This document shows positions 13,079-13,608 of a stretch of DNA of 13,608 nucleotides, one piece after another. Position 1 is the stretch's first letter. Every line of letters starts with the position of its first letter. Made by a program: the position numbers and the translations under genes. The stretch spans positions 1 to 13,608 of the forward strand of contig JAKFYP010000103.1 of assembly GCA_021730835.1 (NCBI GenBank), written 5' to 3'. Source of the DNA: Alphaproteobacteria bacterium. Lineage in GTDB: Bacteria > Pseudomonadota > Alphaproteobacteria > Rickettsiales > UBA998. The notes below the pieces were generated by a model that was given only the letters and a program-made list of their open reading frames with translations, was not told where the DNA came from and searched no databases.

Positions 13079-13106
13079 AATGTAGGCTTTGCCCGCGCCA
13101 TGTCAA
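13079..13106 (-). promoter_or_regulatory. Candidate promoter of the ABC operon
   Basis: On the minus strand TTGACA (13106-13101) is followed after 16 nt by TACATT (13084-13079), giving a start near 13072 and a leader of about 34 nt before ATG 13038. A second possible -10 is TATAAT at 13065-13060, but no -35 fits it. The -35 is consensus, the -10 is 4 of 6. Confidence 0.5.
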
Positions 13107-13124
13107 GGGAGGGTAATGGCAATA

Positions 13125-13145
13125 TATAGCCGAATTACTTTATGA
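13125..13145 (-). promoter_or_regulatory. Shared 21-base motif, copy C (toward the ABC operon)
   Basis: Read on the minus strand this is TCATAAAGTAATTCGGCTAT plus A, differing from the copy upstream of htpG (816-836) at one of 21 positions. It is oriented toward the ABC operon and lies about 19 nt upstream of the candidate -35 box. GTAAT and GGC (13114-13120) can pair with GCC and ATTAC (13129-13138), with a small bulge, so this copy also sits in a weak dyad. Confidence 0.5.
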
Positions 13146-13179
13146 CTGTATATCAGCTCCATCGGTTACACCATCACCG

Positions 13180-13214
13180 AACTTTTGCTCTCCCTCAACG
13201 AGAGGCTAAAAGTT
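13180..13214 (-). terminator. Hairpin, possible terminator of the right-edge gene
   Basis: AACTTTT (13180-13186) pairs with AAAAGTT (13208-13214), and the inner GCTCTC / GAGaGGC bases extend the stem to about 13 pairs with two bulges around CCTCAAC. It lies 52 nt after the stop at 13268-13266 and before the ABC operon control region, where a terminator is expected. No T-run follows, so termination is uncertain. Confidence 0.35.
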
Positions 13215-13265
13215 GAGAGACGGGCACATGGGGATTCGAAAACAATAGAGTTTTTCCGCAGACTG

Positions 13266-13608
13266 CTAGTTGCGCACCGCCCCGGCGGCACTCATATCGG
13301 CGGGCGGGGCCTGTGGAACCATTCTGCGCTTGCCGGTAAAATCAGCGTCGGTGACGCGGTTTTCCGGCTGCTCGCGGTTGAGGTGATGGATCAGCGCCGC
13401 TCCGGCCACCACCGCGCTGGTAACCCACAGCCCCATTTTCCATTTACTGAGTTTCTCAATTTCCTGCTCAAGACCCTCCGCAGGCTCTTCATAGAACAGC
13501 TTTTGCCATATGGTACGCTCGTTCTTCGCAGGCGGCTCAAAGGGGGTTGGGGGGTGGGTATTGTGGATTATGTCTGACGTTGAAGCATATGATTTTGTCC
13601 AGAAATCT
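13266..13608 (-). CDS. Unrecognised protein, C-terminal 113 residues (enters from right edge)
   Basis: The minus strand is open from the right edge to TAG at 13268-13266, giving 113 residues with no start codon at the proper place, which shows the gene begins outside the window. The sequence looks like protein: a proline-rich linker (HNTHPPTPFEPPAKNE, 16-30), an acidic amphipathic stretch (FYEEPAEGLEQEIEKLSKW, 38-56), one membrane segment (GLWVTSAVVAGAALIHHL, 59-76) and a polar Pro/Ala-rich tail. A single membrane segment close to the C-terminus suggests a bitopic or tail-anchored inner-membrane protein. I do not recognise the family. The opposite-strand frame at 13185-13577 lacks such features and is taken as its shadow. 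It is on the same strand as the ABC operon, 227 nt upstream. Confidence 0.65.
   Translation of the reverse strand, partial: DFWTKSYASTSDIIHNTHPPTPFEPPAKNERTIWQKLFYEEPAEGLEQEIEKLSKWKMGLWVTSAVVAGAALIHHLNREQPENRVTDADFTGKRRMVPQAPPADMSAAGAVRN

Noticed and set aside
13230..13242. GGGATTCGAA resembling the T-loop sequence of tRNA-Arg, considered as an attachment repeat
   Set aside because: Only ten bases agree, no tRNA fold or integrase is near, and this is the common T-loop core.
13185..13577. 130-codon plus-strand frame near the right edge
   Set aside because: The opposite strand reads as a better protein with a membrane segment and linker; this frame is Arg/His-rich without features and has no ribosome site.

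Overview
The window looks like a chromosomal segment of an alphaproteobacterium of moderately high GC, judged by eye. The SdhC, SdhD and SdhA sequences, the HigB/HigA pair, the GldA/GldG-like ABC operon and a dispersed palindrome of the GTCATTGCGAG...GCAATCCAG type all fit, but I cannot name a genus. The two short genes at the far left and the 336-residue gene at 2825-3835 look more A/T-rich than the rest.

Left part (1-883). On the minus strand lie tRNA-Arg(CCG) with an encoded CCA, an unrecognised 124-codon gene 27 nt after it, and the beginning of another unrecognised gene that leaves the window. The 270 nt between the tRNA and htpG hold several palindromes and two copies of a short motif. 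On the plus strand follows full-length htpG (Hsp90). Its stop is only 3 nt from the stop of a convergent unrecognised gene whose product has two predicted membrane segments at its C-terminus.

Middle (3836-8673). A 465-nt gene-free stretch contains an 18-bp-arm inverted repeat and a possible branched RNA leader. It precedes sdhC-sdhD-sdhA, a tightly packed operon for the membrane anchors and flavoprotein of succinate dehydrogenase. The iron-sulfur subunit gene sdhB does not follow. Instead a higBA toxin-antitoxin module with its own near-consensus promoter begins within a few bases of the sdhA stop. Then comes trhO, a tRNA-hydroxylating rhodanese. A nested palindromic repeat (8531-8658) fills the gap between trhO and the convergent ABC operon.

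Right part (8674-13608). A four-gene minus-strand operon encodes an ATPase, an ABC-2 permease, a GldG-like auxiliary protein and a DUF4340-like protein. The genes are spaced 10 nt, 3 nt and -4 nt apart, so they probably form one inner-membrane complex of unknown substrate. Upstream of it is the 3' end of another minus-strand gene that enters from the right edge. It has no start codon in the window and is easy to miss.

The most unusual signal is a 21-base motif (gene-sense core TCATAAAGTAAWTCGGCTAT) in four intergenic places. Each copy points toward the next gene: htpG, tRNA-Arg, the ABC operon and the 336-residue gene. The two best copies agree at 20 of 21 positions. It could be a shared promoter or operator, or a dispersed repeat.
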